A stretch of DNA of 64,000 nucleotides from Termitomyces sp. T153 (taxonomy: Eukaryota; Basidiomycota; Agaricomycetes; Agaricales; Lyophyllaceae). Shown here in pieces: positions 11,030-22,914 of this stretch (position 1 is its first letter; every line of letters starts with the position of its first letter). The stretch is taken from assembly GCA_018296165.2 (NCBI GenBank), contig JACKQL020000032.1, forward strand, positions 496,001-560,000, written 5' to 3'. Below the pieces are notes generated by a model, which saw only the letters and a list, made by a program, of their open reading frames with translations, was not told the origin of the DNA and made no database searches. Made by a program: the position numbers and the translations under genes.

Positions 11030-11983
11030 CTACCATCCCATTCGAATCCAGGCCTGACGAGCTGCTTCTTCCTTGGCAACTTTTTGGCTTTTGCCAGTAC
11101 CACGACCTTGCTCAACCCCGTTCACTAGATCAAGAATAAGTAAATGCGTTGTTTGACTTGTTGAACTTACTGAGGCACCTGACAGTCCAGGTCGGCATAT
11201 GAGGAGGTCCAGTCTGTTCTGCGCCATAAGTTACGTTGACGCCTCGTTGTACAGCAGTCTGATTGACAAGCGCCAGAGAAACCAAGGTGCGTCCGGCCAT
11301 ACCAATGGTAGATATATTATCTGGTGGAAGGGGCGGAGGAGAACTGGAAGGTGGCATTGGAACAGAAGCTCCAGTCCAGACTGATTGACCAGTAGATATG
11401 CTAGCATTGGAGACAGCTGGCCATTGTGGTGGCGGCATATGCTCTGCATCAGGGTCAATCAATCGAGAAATCCAGTCTTGGATGATGCTGCCTCCGCTGC
11501 GGATATGTAAGGCACCAACGTAGGTGTCGAAGAAACGACGAATTGCCTGTGATCGATCATTGGATGTTTGAAGTTACAGTTTAAATGAGATGGACGCACT
11601 TCGGGTGAGCCCACTTTGTCCTGTTCCCCAGGAGCATATCGTAATTTCGATTTGAGACCATAAGCTTCCAACCAACCTTCAAGCTTGTCGGGAGAGAGTG
11701 CTTCGCGGCTCAAGCGCTATATTCAAGATATAAGTCAGTTTCACAACGGTCGCTTGATCCTGGAAAAACGTACATCGACCTCTGTAGCAGGAAGAATAGG
11801 TCGCTTGGAAAAGTAATGAAAGGTGACAGCTAAATCCAGAATGCGATGCCCAAGTTCTGCAAGACGATCTGTGTCCCCGTACTCCTCGTTCATTGAAACA
11901 CCATATCTTAGAGAGCTGTGAGTGTAGACATCGAGTAGAAGGTCGACGTCTCCCTCGATCTTGGGGAGAGGAGGCAGATTCAT
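11030..11983 (-). CDS. RNase III-like domain protein with dsRNA-binding tail
   Basis: Four exons (11983-11774, 11716-11600, 11546-11171, 11124-11030) give 265 residues. Residues about 9-70 resemble an RNase III fold (YTHSSLRYG then YGDTDRLAELGHRILDLAV), and the C-terminus GKSQKVAKEEAARQAWIRMG matches the end of a double-stranded RNA-binding domain, where the Lys run touches RNA. The RNase III signature in active enzymes reads ERLEFLGD; here the equivalents of the catalytic Glu and Asp are Ala and His, so cleavage activity is doubtful. A Pro/Ser-rich linker joins the domains. Related pseudo-RNase III proteins serve as structural RNA binders (for example mitoribosomal mL44), but the assignment here is open. 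An upstream exon in place of the ATG at 11983 is possible. Confidence 0.72.
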
Positions 11984-12208
11984 CACCAGAGCTGCTGCGG
12001 TTTATGCAAGTGGACGTGAGATATATAGGCAAAGCGCTGGCACTGGTCACCGGGTACACCATGTGAGGATGGATGTCAATAATAGCCTGATGCGGTCACG
12101 TGTATGTGACAATTGAATTTCATCTTTCACCACCCACCAATACTTTTGCCACGAACTCCTACTCTGCGCGCAACATCGGTGCCAGCCTCAGACCTTACGT
12201 GTCTAGTC
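11984..12208. promoter_or_regulatory. Divergent promoter, RNase III-like gene / POM152
   Basis: This 225-bp divergent spacer carries a CACGTG core at 12097-12102 in the context gcggtcacgtgtatgtgac, where the flanking GTCAC/GTGAC forms a longer inverted repeat. It is the second divergent spacer in the window with such a site. The role is inferred. Confidence 0.45.
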
Positions 12209-15200
12209 ATGTTGGCTCCTGACAAAAAGCAGCCTCGTCTTTCTCCATCAGGTTCCCAGCCGCTGATTCCAGACAAGTTCCTGGACATCCCCTCCCAGCG
12301 CCTTTATTATTTGAGTTTAGGACTTCTCTGCCAGGTATGCGAACTATAGTCACTTTCTTCAATTACTTTTATCCATCGTCTCTCTAGGCAATCAAAATTG
12401 TGGACTTTTCCTGGTACCTTGTCAACGGGGATGAGGGCAATACAAATTGCAGAAAATGGCTATTCGTCGATTTTGCTTATTGCGTGATACTCACCCGGCT
12501 TCGCATACCTCGATTGACATATAGCAAAACCGTAGTTTTGATTCAAATTGCCCTTTTATGGTTCTTAGATGGGCTCATGTTTGGTGGAATCAGCTTGAAC
12601 CTCCCGTACCGGTCCAGCGATCCAGGCACTCTGTCCACTTCGAGTGCGTTTTACTGTCCAACATTCTGATCAGACACTCAAGCAATATTCTAGACTCACG
12701 AGTATTGAGCACAACAACAGAATCCGCTACTTTCCTCGATTATATCGCTCCTTTCACATTTGGATTGTTGGCTGCTGCTGGTCCCAGAGATGCACATCTC
12801 GTGGGTCAACATACCGTTCGAATGTCCCCAATAAGTACTGCACAGCTCAATCCTGATTCTCTACCATTTTGCCTATCCCCACCAAGCAACTTCGTTCTTA
12901 TACCAGTGCTACTCAATAACACCACTCCCGCCGAACTCAAGTTCTCTCTCACAACTCTAGGCCATGATGTCCCCGAAATCTACGAACTTACGGCAAAAGA
13001 TTTAAAGGCTATTGAACAAGAGCGGCTAGCAGTGCTTCGAGCCTCACGTCCATTGTCGTCTGCTCGCGACTCCGACGAGTATGACGAATACGATGACGAT
13101 GACGATATAACCCACGAATCTGAATCCTTCCTTCAAAGCACACAGTCCCTGGTCCATATACGAATTACAAGGCCAGGTACCCTTCGTTTGGAGAGTCTTC
13201 TTGACCAATCTAGGGTCCCAGTCCGTATTTCACATCCTTCAACGGTCAACGTTGTTCCCTGCCCTACTGTCGAGTTCATTGATAAAGAACTAGTGGAGGA
13301 CAACGTGCGATGCAGTGGTCAGGACCCAGATTTGGAGTTGATGATCAGGGTATATGGAGTACCACCATTGAGCCTGCGATGGTTGAAGACGATCAATGGT
13401 CGACGGGAGCACTTCCTTGTGGAAGGTATTGAGAACAATAGTGCTTCGAAAGAGAGCCCATCCAAAATTCGTCAAGGGATATCCGAAGAAATGAAGATAC
13501 CTCTGAGTATTGCTTTGGATACTCCTGGAACATACGTCTACGCGTTGGAAGAAGTCGCCGATAGTGTCGGTAATGTAGTGCGTATAGGCCCTGATGCTTC
13601 TGCGGACTTCTCGGGCTTGGTCCAGACTAGGACCACCCGATCGTTAGTGGTGCTTCGGCGAGCAAAGGTATCATTCAAGTCATGTGGACCTGGCTCGCCA
13701 ACTTCTCTCCTGATAGGAAGTGAAGCGTCTCTAGGAATTTCAGTCAACGATGCGGAGGAGTTTGACTCTCCTTGGGAAATATCGCTGAAGTATGAACCTT
13801 TTCCTGATGGTGACAAGCAAAACAGGCGCCATCGGTCATGGAACAAGACTCTGAAAACCCAAGGCCATCCAGGAGACTTGAATGCACGTGTAAGCGCGCC
13901 CGGGGAATATGCGATCATAGGAGTGCAAGGAAAGGTCAGGAGAAGTAAACTGATTCTTCGGGGTCTTCTTCTCACCAATCTTCTGCTACAGCGGTGTTTG
14001 GGTGATATCTTATCTCCTGAAACCTGTAGAGTTATAGAGAAACCTTTACCCACCGCAGAAATTGAATGGAAACAAATCCATGAATGGTAGATCAGTGCTT
14101 ATTTTACTTTGTCTCAGTCTCATCGTGGCGCGATAGTTCTGGGGATACAGGCGTATCTGCATCTCTTGTTTTACGGGGAACGCCTCCATTTCAGGTTTTC
14201 TACCGCATCCAACGCGACGATGAATCCCCACGTGACCAATCCAAAACGTTCTCCAATTCTCGAGGCGAACTAACTCTTCAACCGGAACGTAGTGGACACT
14301 ACACATTCACTTTTACGCACCTAAGCGATACATACTACAAAAAGGTGGAACTGAAAGGCCCCAGTATTGATCAAGTGATACATCCTCTTGCAGCTGCAGA
14401 CTTCGTCGCAAGCCAAGGCGGCAATAGAAGGAGGATTAGTAGCTGTGATGGTGACATCGTGTCGGTTGATGTTGAACTCAGGGTGAACAGTTTTTCCGGT
14501 CACATATGGACAAAGGCTTATATTTTCCTGCGGGCATCTGTAGGGAACTGGTCCTTGGAATCTTGAAATGCAAGTTGTTGGCCCTGAGAGTTCTGAAACT
14601 ATACGATTAGAAGGGATAGAGACACCAAGGAAGTCAATATTGGTTCCCATCCCTAAAGGGATCAATAGCGACGAGGATACGTTTGACATCAATATCGGTA
14701 AGTCACTTTTCGGAGAGCGTTGCGACGTCACTGAACTTTCAACAATCAGTGAGCATCGAGGACGTCTACAAATGCAAACGAGCTGTCTCTGTTCCAGGAA
14801 TCACAGTAAGTGTAAGAGGAGTCAAGGTCGGTGTTCTTTTTGTAATCCTCAACGACATCCGTTGACTTTCATTCATATGGAAGGCGACTGCGAGATTCTA
14901 CAGTATTGGGGGCAAACGATCTACTACTGTGCTTGAGCATGAATCAGCCAGTCTCCCTCTACGGCTCACCGGAGATGCTGTTAGTCTTCCTTTCTCTTTT
15001 ATTACTGGTTCTGAAATACCGCATTCTTAGCCGTGGCGACTTAAGTACCGTCACCTCGACGATAACAAGGTTTTGACAAGAACACTGAACAATCCCAACG
15101 AGGAGCTTCTTGTAACTCAAAAGGGAACATTTGAGATTCTCGACGTCAGAGTTTTCTTTTTAAGTGATCTGATTGTGACAACTACTGAAATCTGTCCTTT

Positions 15201-16747
15201 ATGTAGATTGCCGACTCCCGTTGTCCTGGAATGGTCATTACTGAGGCCTCGACCTTCGAGGTGAACTGGGTTCCGAGGCCATCAGCCAAACTTTCTCTCG
15301 AAACCAAGTCACGATATGAGCCTCATAATTCCTCACATATCTTACCCCCTGTATGTGAAGGCACTGCCGACTACGTCGATCTTGACTTGACGGGTTCGTT
15401 CTTTATACTCTTTCCTCGATGTAATGACCAACGTGCATTGAAAAAGGACGCCCGCCCTTTGAGATCATGTATAATATTGGGCAAAATGATAACGGGGGGA
15501 CCAAGATAATTGATCAGCCTACGTTCAACAGTATACAGCCAAGGACGCGCTTCCAATTGCGAACTTCACACCATGGTCGCATGTACTACGAAGTTAAACA
15601 GATTGGTGACGCGGACTATCCTCTTGCGAAACATAGGAATGCCGTAATCCCTCGGGGTGACAGACTCTTGTTCGAACAAGAGATTTTCATGCGACCTTCT
15701 GCTCGTTTCAAAAACCGTAATCGCATGTCGTATTGCTTAAACGATCAGTTCACACCTTTGGATGCCCTCTCAACTGATGGTACTGTATTGCTCGAAGGCA
15801 TGCCTCCCTTCTCTCTCCGTTTGTCGATCAAGAATGTAGGCACTAGCCAAGTCGAAAGGACCACTGTTCAAGTGCTTGATTATTCATGGAAAGTCGATCT
15901 GCCTTCGTACGTGTTCCGATCCGTTGGACCCCACCTTGTCACTGTCGAGTCGGTTCAAGACACCCTAAATTGCGCACATTCGACGTTAGATCCTTTATCA
16001 AACTCTATATGGGTAGATGTAGCTGAGACCGCAGCCATCGTTCCATTTGATCGCCGAATTGACTATTGTGTGGGCGAGACCGCTCAATTCCAACTGGAAG
16101 GTACACCACCTTGGAATATTGGGTATGGCTTTTGCACATTATCTTGATTTTTCTCCTTATATCTCAGCTGCTAGTTACCTCATCAATGGAAAGTCCTACA
16201 GTCATGAAGTTAAAGTGTCTCCATTCTCGTTGGTTCAGCAGCAACCAGGTGAATTCACCATCACCTCGATCGCTCATCAGCAAAAGCTTTGTAAAACAGC
16301 AGTCGCGGACATCCACTTCACAGTACACCCTCTTCCTTCTGCTCAGGTCGGTCATGGGAAAAGAATCTACCAAGATATTCATGAAGGTCAGCATTGCTTG
16401 TCCGGAATTGTAGGCAGACCTCATATTAACCATTACATAGGTGATCAGGCGGAAATCGTTTTCACTTTAATCGGTGAACCTCCCTTCACTTTTACCTATC
16501 AACGCTCGGAACTTGTTTCTAAGAAAGGTGGTAAGCCTGGGAAGGTGTTGGAAACTCATACAGTCTCCCGTGTCATGACAAACGAGTATTCTGTTTTCTC
16601 CGCCTTAGAGGGTACGTGATTCGGAATCAACTTTTTTTATTCCCCTGACCATACATCCTCTCATCAGGAACCTGGACTGTAACGTCGATCTCTGACCGTT
16701 ATTGCCGATATCCACCAGCACAGCCCGACGTTGCTATAGAAAAATGA
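12209..16747 (+). CDS. POM152: Nuclear pore membrane protein POM152
   Basis: Fourteen exons (12209-12334, 12388-12643, 12694-13934, 13992-14086, 14137-14482, 14544-14697, 14750-14826, 14884-14979, 15031-15144, 15207-15393, 15447-16122, 16175-16386, 16441-16611, 16668-16747) encode 1276 residues, close to yeast Pom152. The N-terminus IPSQRLYYLSLGLLCQAIKIVDF with the following hydrophobic segments (KTVVLIQIALLWFLDG) is the pore-domain anchor; the rest is a lumenal string of Ig-like repeats recognisable by recurring GTPPF / GEPPFTFTYQR / GTPPWN elements, cysteines and the GTGPWNLEMQVVGP block. Pom152 forms the lumenal ring of the nuclear pore complex. An acidic run of Asp/Glu lies near residue 240. 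All joins keep phase and family motifs, so the model is strong apart from exon 2-3, where the join falls in a variable region. Confidence 0.92.
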
Positions 16748-16972
16748 GCTGAGACTCAACACTCGATAGAGTTGTAATTTATCAGAATCACAGAATAATC
16801 ATACCCTCAATGTATCTTGTCAACATTCAAGGAAATTGCTTATTTCTAGAATATTTGCCAATTATGAGATTCTTTTTCTTCACAGGACAACAAGGATTCC
16901 AAGCGTAGTCAGGAATGAACTATTTATATCTTGAGTCTGACATTGTCCGTGCTCGAGTTCTTATAACGAGCC

Positions 16973-18179
16973 CTAAACCTGGGCGGATGAAATGTAGAAC
17001 CACTTCGACACTAGAAATAATAGGTCAGCTTTATGGAACATTCTCGACAAGGCATCTACCCACCAGAGGGGTCGATGGCAGCAGGAGGCTTCCTGGAATC
17101 TGCAGGAAGACTGGTATAAACGGGGTCGTCCCTGCGAACAAAGCCAGGAGAGTTTTGGATCGTGATATTACGGCTGTAGAAGTCTATTAGAAGGAGAAAA
17201 GAGTAACACCAAGAGAGACGCTCACATGGAAAGGTCGTAATTGGAGGTTTTTGCCGGTGACTCGCCGGTGATGAGGCGGCGCCAAGACTCATGACACTCG
17301 TGGATGATCTCGGTGGCGTATTTCTTGTTCTTGGCCTCGCCTGAGAACGCAAAGGTATTTTCGGGCTTTCCATCGGGAATCTTGTAGATCCTGAAGCGAA
17401 TGTTCAAACTCGATACAACGAGAGTACAGAACATTCTTATACCTGAACCATTCATTGGTCGCCCTGATCAAACCAGGGAGGTGACGCTCGACATCCTCGA
17501 TATCGTTGAGCTTGGACGCAAGAGGGTCCAGGACATCGACGACGATGACCTTCCAGTCGGTCTCGCCTTCGTCGAGGAGAGCCATGATGCCAAGGACCTT
17601 GACTTGTTTGACCTGCCCGACATAGCCGACTTGTTCGCCGATCTCACAGACATCGAGAGGATCGTTGTCACCCTTGGCCTTAGTCTCAGCATGCGACTGA
17701 GCAGGGTCTTCCCAGGTCTGCGATGAATAGATATGAGATACAACACATATGTTAGCGGCTCGGACTCTACTTACTTGGGGGAAGGCACCATAGTTCCAGA
17801 TGTACCCGTGGTGAGGGAAGCAGTTGCGGACATACCTCAACTTCCCCTTCTTGATGTCCTGCTTGATGGGGTTGAAGGGCTCCTCCTTGGAGATCTCCAT
17901 CTTTGCGTTAGTCCAGCGGGGAACCTCGACGATCATGTTGAAGATGCCATTGTTCTGATCAGCGAAAAGCGGGATGTCGTGGAAGGGAGAAACGACAGAG
18001 CCATTCTGTTCAATGTAGACGCGATGCTCTGCAGTGCGATCAGACCTGATTAGCTGATAGAGGCTACATGAAAATTTTTACCAAGGGTGTTGGAGGCACC
18101 GACGAGACGGGGAGTGTACTCTGCAGCGGGATTGAGTACGACAAGGAGGAAGGATCAAGAACTACGAACGGGAAGCCAT
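16973..18179 (-). CDS. IPP1: Soluble inorganic pyrophosphatase
   Basis: Seven exons (18179-18170, 18120-18082, 18028-17775, 17717-17443, 17390-17226, 17173-17064, 17010-16973) give 296 residues, the usual fungal length. The enzyme hydrolyses pyrophosphate to phosphate and drives nucleic-acid, protein and lipid synthesis; it is a cytosolic, Mg-dependent dimer. The family I signature [10 protein letters not shown] with its three metal-binding Asp residues is intact, as are [31 protein letters not shown] and [10 protein letters not shown]. The first exon is only 10 nt (MAS plus one base). An in-frame ATG at 18239 would add 20 residues rich in Arg, His, Gln and Leu and free of acids, possibly a mitochondrial presequence. 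Convergent with POM152, 225 bp between stops. Confidence 0.95.
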
Positions 18180-18459
18180 CTGGTGGAATGGACGCAGTAG
18201 TTGGAGTTGATGTGAGAGACGCTGGGTCGTGGAACTCATTGCTCGGAATTTACAGGGCGCCTGTCTCCTGATTATCGCTAAGTTAGATCAGATTACACCA
18301 TAATCGCACCTCCAATCCCTGCTTTATCACAAGCATCACCGGGCGACGCGCTCCATATAACATTGCTCGACGCGTCAACTAATGTAAACCAGAAATTTTA
18401 ATTCAACCCTTACACAATCACCGACGCGGTTCTTATATCTTATCGGTTTATGGTAAATA

Positions 18460-20726
18460 CTATGTTAGATCCGCAAGGATGTCTGCTGTCTGTCCTGCGC
18501 TCTCTCTGCGCTTGGAAAAGCCACCGTTGAAATCCAACCTAAGCAGCAGATGCTCCACATGCCGCCGAACTTCCCCTAGTCCTCCATCTAGCCCCTTGCC
18601 CACCCGCGATGCATTCAATGCTGTGTGATTTGCCATACTTGCATTCATAATGACAGACTTGGAGGCGTCTGCTGCAGTCGTGAATGGCTGCTGCGAGATC
18701 GACGTGGCAAGCTGCTCAAAAAAGGAGTCTAGAGCTTTTTGAAGAGTCTACGATCCCTTAGTCAAAGTAAGGTGTTGATGGGAAACTAGACTCACTTCAT
18801 TTATTTCAGCGACAATCAACCATCTCTCCTTCACCATAGCGCCGACCTTTTCGTCCCTTCCTTTCAAGCTTCCTTCAAACAAAAGAGGGGGAAGAACATC
18901 TCCTCCCCACCGTTCCACTTGTGCAACGAATCGTTCACAGATATCTAATATTGGACGAAGGATAGACATGAGCGTGAAATTTGTCAACAAGCAACCCGTA
19001 AGAACGCGGTCAAGATAGGTCGTGTGAATGGCACGGAGAGTAGTAAAGTCCAAAGGTTTTGCGGTGGGTGCAGCTGCACTCAGTCGTGCATCTGGTGGTG
19101 CATCCACAACAGCTGAAACCTTTTGAACAAGGAGTTCCTTCAGTTTTCTGAACTCAACATCAATCACGTCCGTCATAAGGTATCCCAGCAGGGTATCCAG
19201 GAACCACTCCATATCACGAACTATGCCCCATCCACAGCGCAGAGATTTGCTCCGCAGTTCAAGATCTTCCGCAGTGCCACCTTCTCCGAGCCCTGTCCAT
19301 CGGCGACGAACTCTCTGGGCATTCGAGAGAGAAGTCCAGCAACCATGGACCCGCACATGGGTTTTCCGAAGGGCTGATAGGTAAGAGAAAAGGCCAGCAT
19401 ACGCGTTCAGGTCTGCTGGATGAAGGAATAGATCAAGCGGCCAGGTGACATTATATGTTAATTTCAGTGGGGTACCTAGAAGATGGGAGGCAAATAAATC
19501 GAAACTTTGTCCTGACGTAGACGATGTTAAAGGGGACGTTGGCGGTATAGAAGTCGTGTTCGCTAGGGATGGAAGAAGCGGACGCAGTGGCCCTGAAGGT
19601 AAGGAAAACCGCAGGTGTGTGAGGGCTGGGTCGTGTTGTGCTGAAGTGCCGAGAGAAGCACGGAGAAGGGCAAGATTTAAATCCTGGTCACGTATCATAG
19701 ATGTGGGCCCGGAACGTAATGTCAGGCGAGAGAGTTTGAGGCGCTCAATTTCCCGAATCACAGCGAGACTGAGCTCCCCATTTCGCAAAAGAAAGTAGTT
19801 TGCTCTGAACTTCCTTGTCAGTAGAAAGTATTGAAAACTAAGAAAAAGGCTCACAATGTCTCTACTGCGTATTCAACATCCTTTTGTGTCAAGACGTTCA
19901 ACCAAAGCCATTCACTGACATTAGTTCTAATCTGAGAAATGACAAGGTCAAACGCGTGCTGGTCTTCAGGTAAGACATTCTCCAATAGGTCAGTATGTGC
20001 AATTGTGAGGCTCTGAGGAAGCTGTTTTTGCCACCTGGCTGCCTTGACGGTGGCTATAGCACGTCCAACATAGGCAATGGATTCCTGTGATTGTGCAGAA
20101 ACACAAGAGGGTACGGATCCGTCAAGAAGTGTATAATTCTCGGATACAAGGGGATCTACATTGAATATGGATCCATGAACAAGAAAGGCTGTGAGTTGCG
20201 TGCGCCATACTCGCTGAACAGCGACCGCAAGACGTGAAAGAATGTGCGCGACACGGTGTACGCCAGTGTGGGAGCGTGCCAAGAGCATATCAATCAATAG
20301 ACCAGGTCTCCAATGCTTCTCTGCCTCCAGTTCTTCTACTAGAGAGGCCAATGCGGCAAAAGGCGCGTCCCATTCCGAGAATGTCGCACGAAGTGACGAA
20401 AGCGGCACGAACGAGCCACTCGCGACGAGATTAGCGTCACGGCTGAGGATCTTTGCTTCTGTTTCTACAACAAGGGACTCGTATTCGTCTCGCAGAATCC
20501 TGTTGAGGGTCGCGCAGAGAGCGCATATTGAGCGCGATGACGATCGAGAAAGGCGGGACAATGCAGCTTTTATCTTTCGGTAGCGGAAGGCAATGAGGCC
20601 GAGAGCTTCGAGAGCTTGGAGTTCGCCTGGGTGAAGAAGGGGCGCGAATGAGGGATGGATGGTGTGGTCTGTGGGGAAGAGAGAGGAGGAATGGCCGGCG
20701 AGGACGAGGAGGACTTCAGCGATCAT
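18460..20726 (-). CDS. Gamma-tubulin complex component, GCP4-like (Spc97/Spc98 family)
   Basis: Three exons (20726-19855, 19804-18796, 18747-18460) give 722 residues. The order of segments fits the GCP fold: N-terminal helical GRIP1 region starting MIAEVLLVLAGHSSSLF, the motif HPGELQALEALGLIAFRYRK, LARSHTGVHRV and the C-terminal GRIP2 region with PLKLTYNVTWPLDLFLHPADL (the conserved Y-x-V-x-W-P-L segment) and closing HVEHLLLRLDFNGGFSK. These proteins assemble gamma-tubulin into rings that nucleate microtubules at spindle pole bodies. The short N-terminus and HLLLRLDFN ending point to GCP4 rather than GCP2, 3, 5 or 6, but this needs a tree. It shares a 50-bp divergent spacer with the TBC gene. 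The introns are 50 and 48 nt. Confidence 0.85.
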
Positions 20727-20776
20727 GGCAGGGACGCGACAGGGCACAGCCACCGTCACGCTTCTGTTCTTACTCA
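20727..20776. promoter_or_regulatory. Fifty-bp divergent spacer between two start codons
   Basis: The ATG codons of the gamma-tubulin complex gene (20726, minus) and the TBC gene (20777, plus) are separated by 50 bp (ggcagggacg through actca). The core promoters must overlap each other and probably extend into the opposite coding exon. No TATA box is present; CAGCCACCGTCACG lies in the middle. Confidence 0.7.
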
Positions 20777-22914
20777 ATGGATGGTTCGACTGCCTCTGCG
20801 TCCGACTTCGACGATGCATTCTCTGATGGCGATTTCACTGAGCTTACCTCCAAATTCTCTCCAGAAGCAATGAGGAAGGACATAGCACGAGCACGTCACA
20901 TGCCACCGCCCGTACATTCCAACGGCGTCTCTGAGCGCCGAAGTCTCTCTGTTTCTACGCTAGACATTGACGACCACGGCGGCCATGTGTCGCATTCTAG
21001 ATCTCCATCGCCACCCCAGACACCACATCCCTTAAGCCCTGAATTATCTGATCAGTTCTCCCAGATCTCGCTCGACAACGAGAGCGAGGGGTCTGTCAGA
21101 GAACAAGCATCTCCCTCGGTACCCAATCTCCCAGTCAACTCCATCGAAGACGCCCCTGAATTAACGACCCAGACGAATCATGTTCCATTAGAGCAGCCCG
21201 ACAAGCAACATGAAAGCCCACAGTCTCCGTATTCCGAACACCCTCTCCCTCCACCACAGTCCACACATTCCCTTCCCCCACCAGAAGCTCTCCATCTGTC
21301 CCCGGCAACGCCACGATCACTCAGTGCAACTCCTATAGTACCTGTTTCCTCCGCTGCTCCCTCAGCTTCTGAAACACATTCAAGGTCCAACTCTGCTTCA
21401 TCCTCCGCCTCTCAGCAGAAACCTTTTGGACACAGACCAAACCGCTCCACAGGACCATCTGCGCTTGAGAAAGTCAGAAGTCAAACACGTCCTGTGTTCC
21501 TCCCTCCAAAGCCTCGTGAGGAAGATGATAAGCATATGGCGGCGTGGCGATCTATGATGAGAAGCAGTCGTATGGCAGGTGAGTCCCTTCTCAATTTCGT
21601 CCGTATTGGCTCCACTGAATTATTATAGCGGAAAGGAAACGAAAGGCTTTACAAGAGCGTCGTTTAACTCGAGAGAAGAGCATTGAAGAGTCACTACATA
21701 TTTGGGAGAAAGAGATTGTGCCAGATTGGCGGGTCGTCTACAAAAATCCATCACTGCGAAAACTCTGGTGGAAGGGTATTCCCTCAAAACTAAGAGCTTC
21801 TATGTGGGAATGCGCTGTAGGCAATTCACTGTCGTTAAGTAAAGGTGTGTCTTGAAGTAAAGAATTTAAAAACAGCTCAACTCTAGCTCTAGACCACTAT
21901 CGCATTTGTCTATCTCGAGCGAAAAAGGCTCTTAGTTCAAAAATCTTCCCCCAAGATAGTCTAGAAACGATTGAGAAAGACATTTCAACCACCCTTCCGT
22001 CGCTCCATATATTTCATTCCCAAACGGGTCCGTTATATGAAGAATTGAAGGAAATGCTTTGCGCCTGGGTTGTGGCAAGGAGTGATGAAGGCCTAGGTTA
22101 TACCCCTGGCGCTGCAAGGATTGCAGCCATGTTATTAATTAATATGCCCGTCCAGCAAGGCTTTGTAACAATGCGAAACATATTGGATCGGCACTGTCTG
22201 CGTAGCTTTTATGGCGGAGAAGGAGCTCGAGAAGATGTAAATATGAATATCACATCGTATATTCAGGATACTGACCGATCTCAATATTAGGTTGAAGCCT
22301 ATTACAGGTATGTAAGATTCTTGATACGTAATCCTGAGTGCCGAAATTGCATAATTGATTCTAAAGGATTTTCGACACGCTCCTTGCGGACGGAATGCCG
22401 AAGAGTACGTTATTACCTTCACTTAATCTCAGAGTATTACCTAGCAATTTTTTTCTAGTTTATTTCAATTTCAAACAACATCAGATAGTACCTTCTGCCT
22501 ATTTAAATGACTGGTTATTGCCTCTGTTTCTGGACCATTTGCCTTTCGAGGCATGCGCCCGTATATGGGATGTAATTGTATTGGAAGGCGACTCGTTTCT
22601 CTATCGTGCATCCCTTGGTATCCTGGCTGTTTTAGAACCTCGTTTATTCTTCCCTGACCGCAAGGAGTTGATGGAACTGCTCAAGTACGTCCACCATATA
22701 CAGGACCTTACGCTGACTTATCTACTCGTTCAGGGGAGAAAATAAACCTGCGCTTGAGGTGGCCAAACGCGAAGGCAGGCCCCTTGATGGAGGTAAGTAT
22801 GAAGTGTACGGTGTGGATGAAGAGACGTTGTGGGAGCGTATTGACCAGATGGATGATTGGTGGAAGGAGAGTACATGGACTCGTTTGTTATCACGAGAGT
22901 TACCAGATATCTAA
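20777..22914 (+). CDS. TBC (Rab-GAP-like) domain protein
   Basis: Seven exons (20777-21578, 21629-21844, 21893-22236, 22291-22307, 22367-22404, 22459-22684, 22734-22914) give 607 residues. After about 270 disordered Ser/Pro residues the TBC domain runs to near the end: LRKLWWKGIPSKLRASMWECA (TBC entry motif), IEKDISTTLPSLHIF, EMLCAWVVARSDEGLGYTPG, MLLINMPVQQGF, RIFDTLL, IYFNFKQH, LPLFLDHLPFEACARIWD. TBC domains stimulate GTP hydrolysis by Rab GTPases in membrane traffic. The usual Arg finger (IxxDxxR) and Gln finger (YxQ) are not met: the positions read IEKDIST and YTP. Activity as a GAP is therefore uncertain. Exon 4 has 17 nt. The last exon contains an unused GT-rich site (ggtaagtat near 22794) that is read through. 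Confidence 0.9.

Noticed and set aside
18460..20726. Assigning the gamma-tubulin complex gene a firm yeast name (SPC97 or SPC98)
   Set aside because: Length and C-terminal motif fit GCP4 better, and yeast lacks GCP4; only the family is secure.
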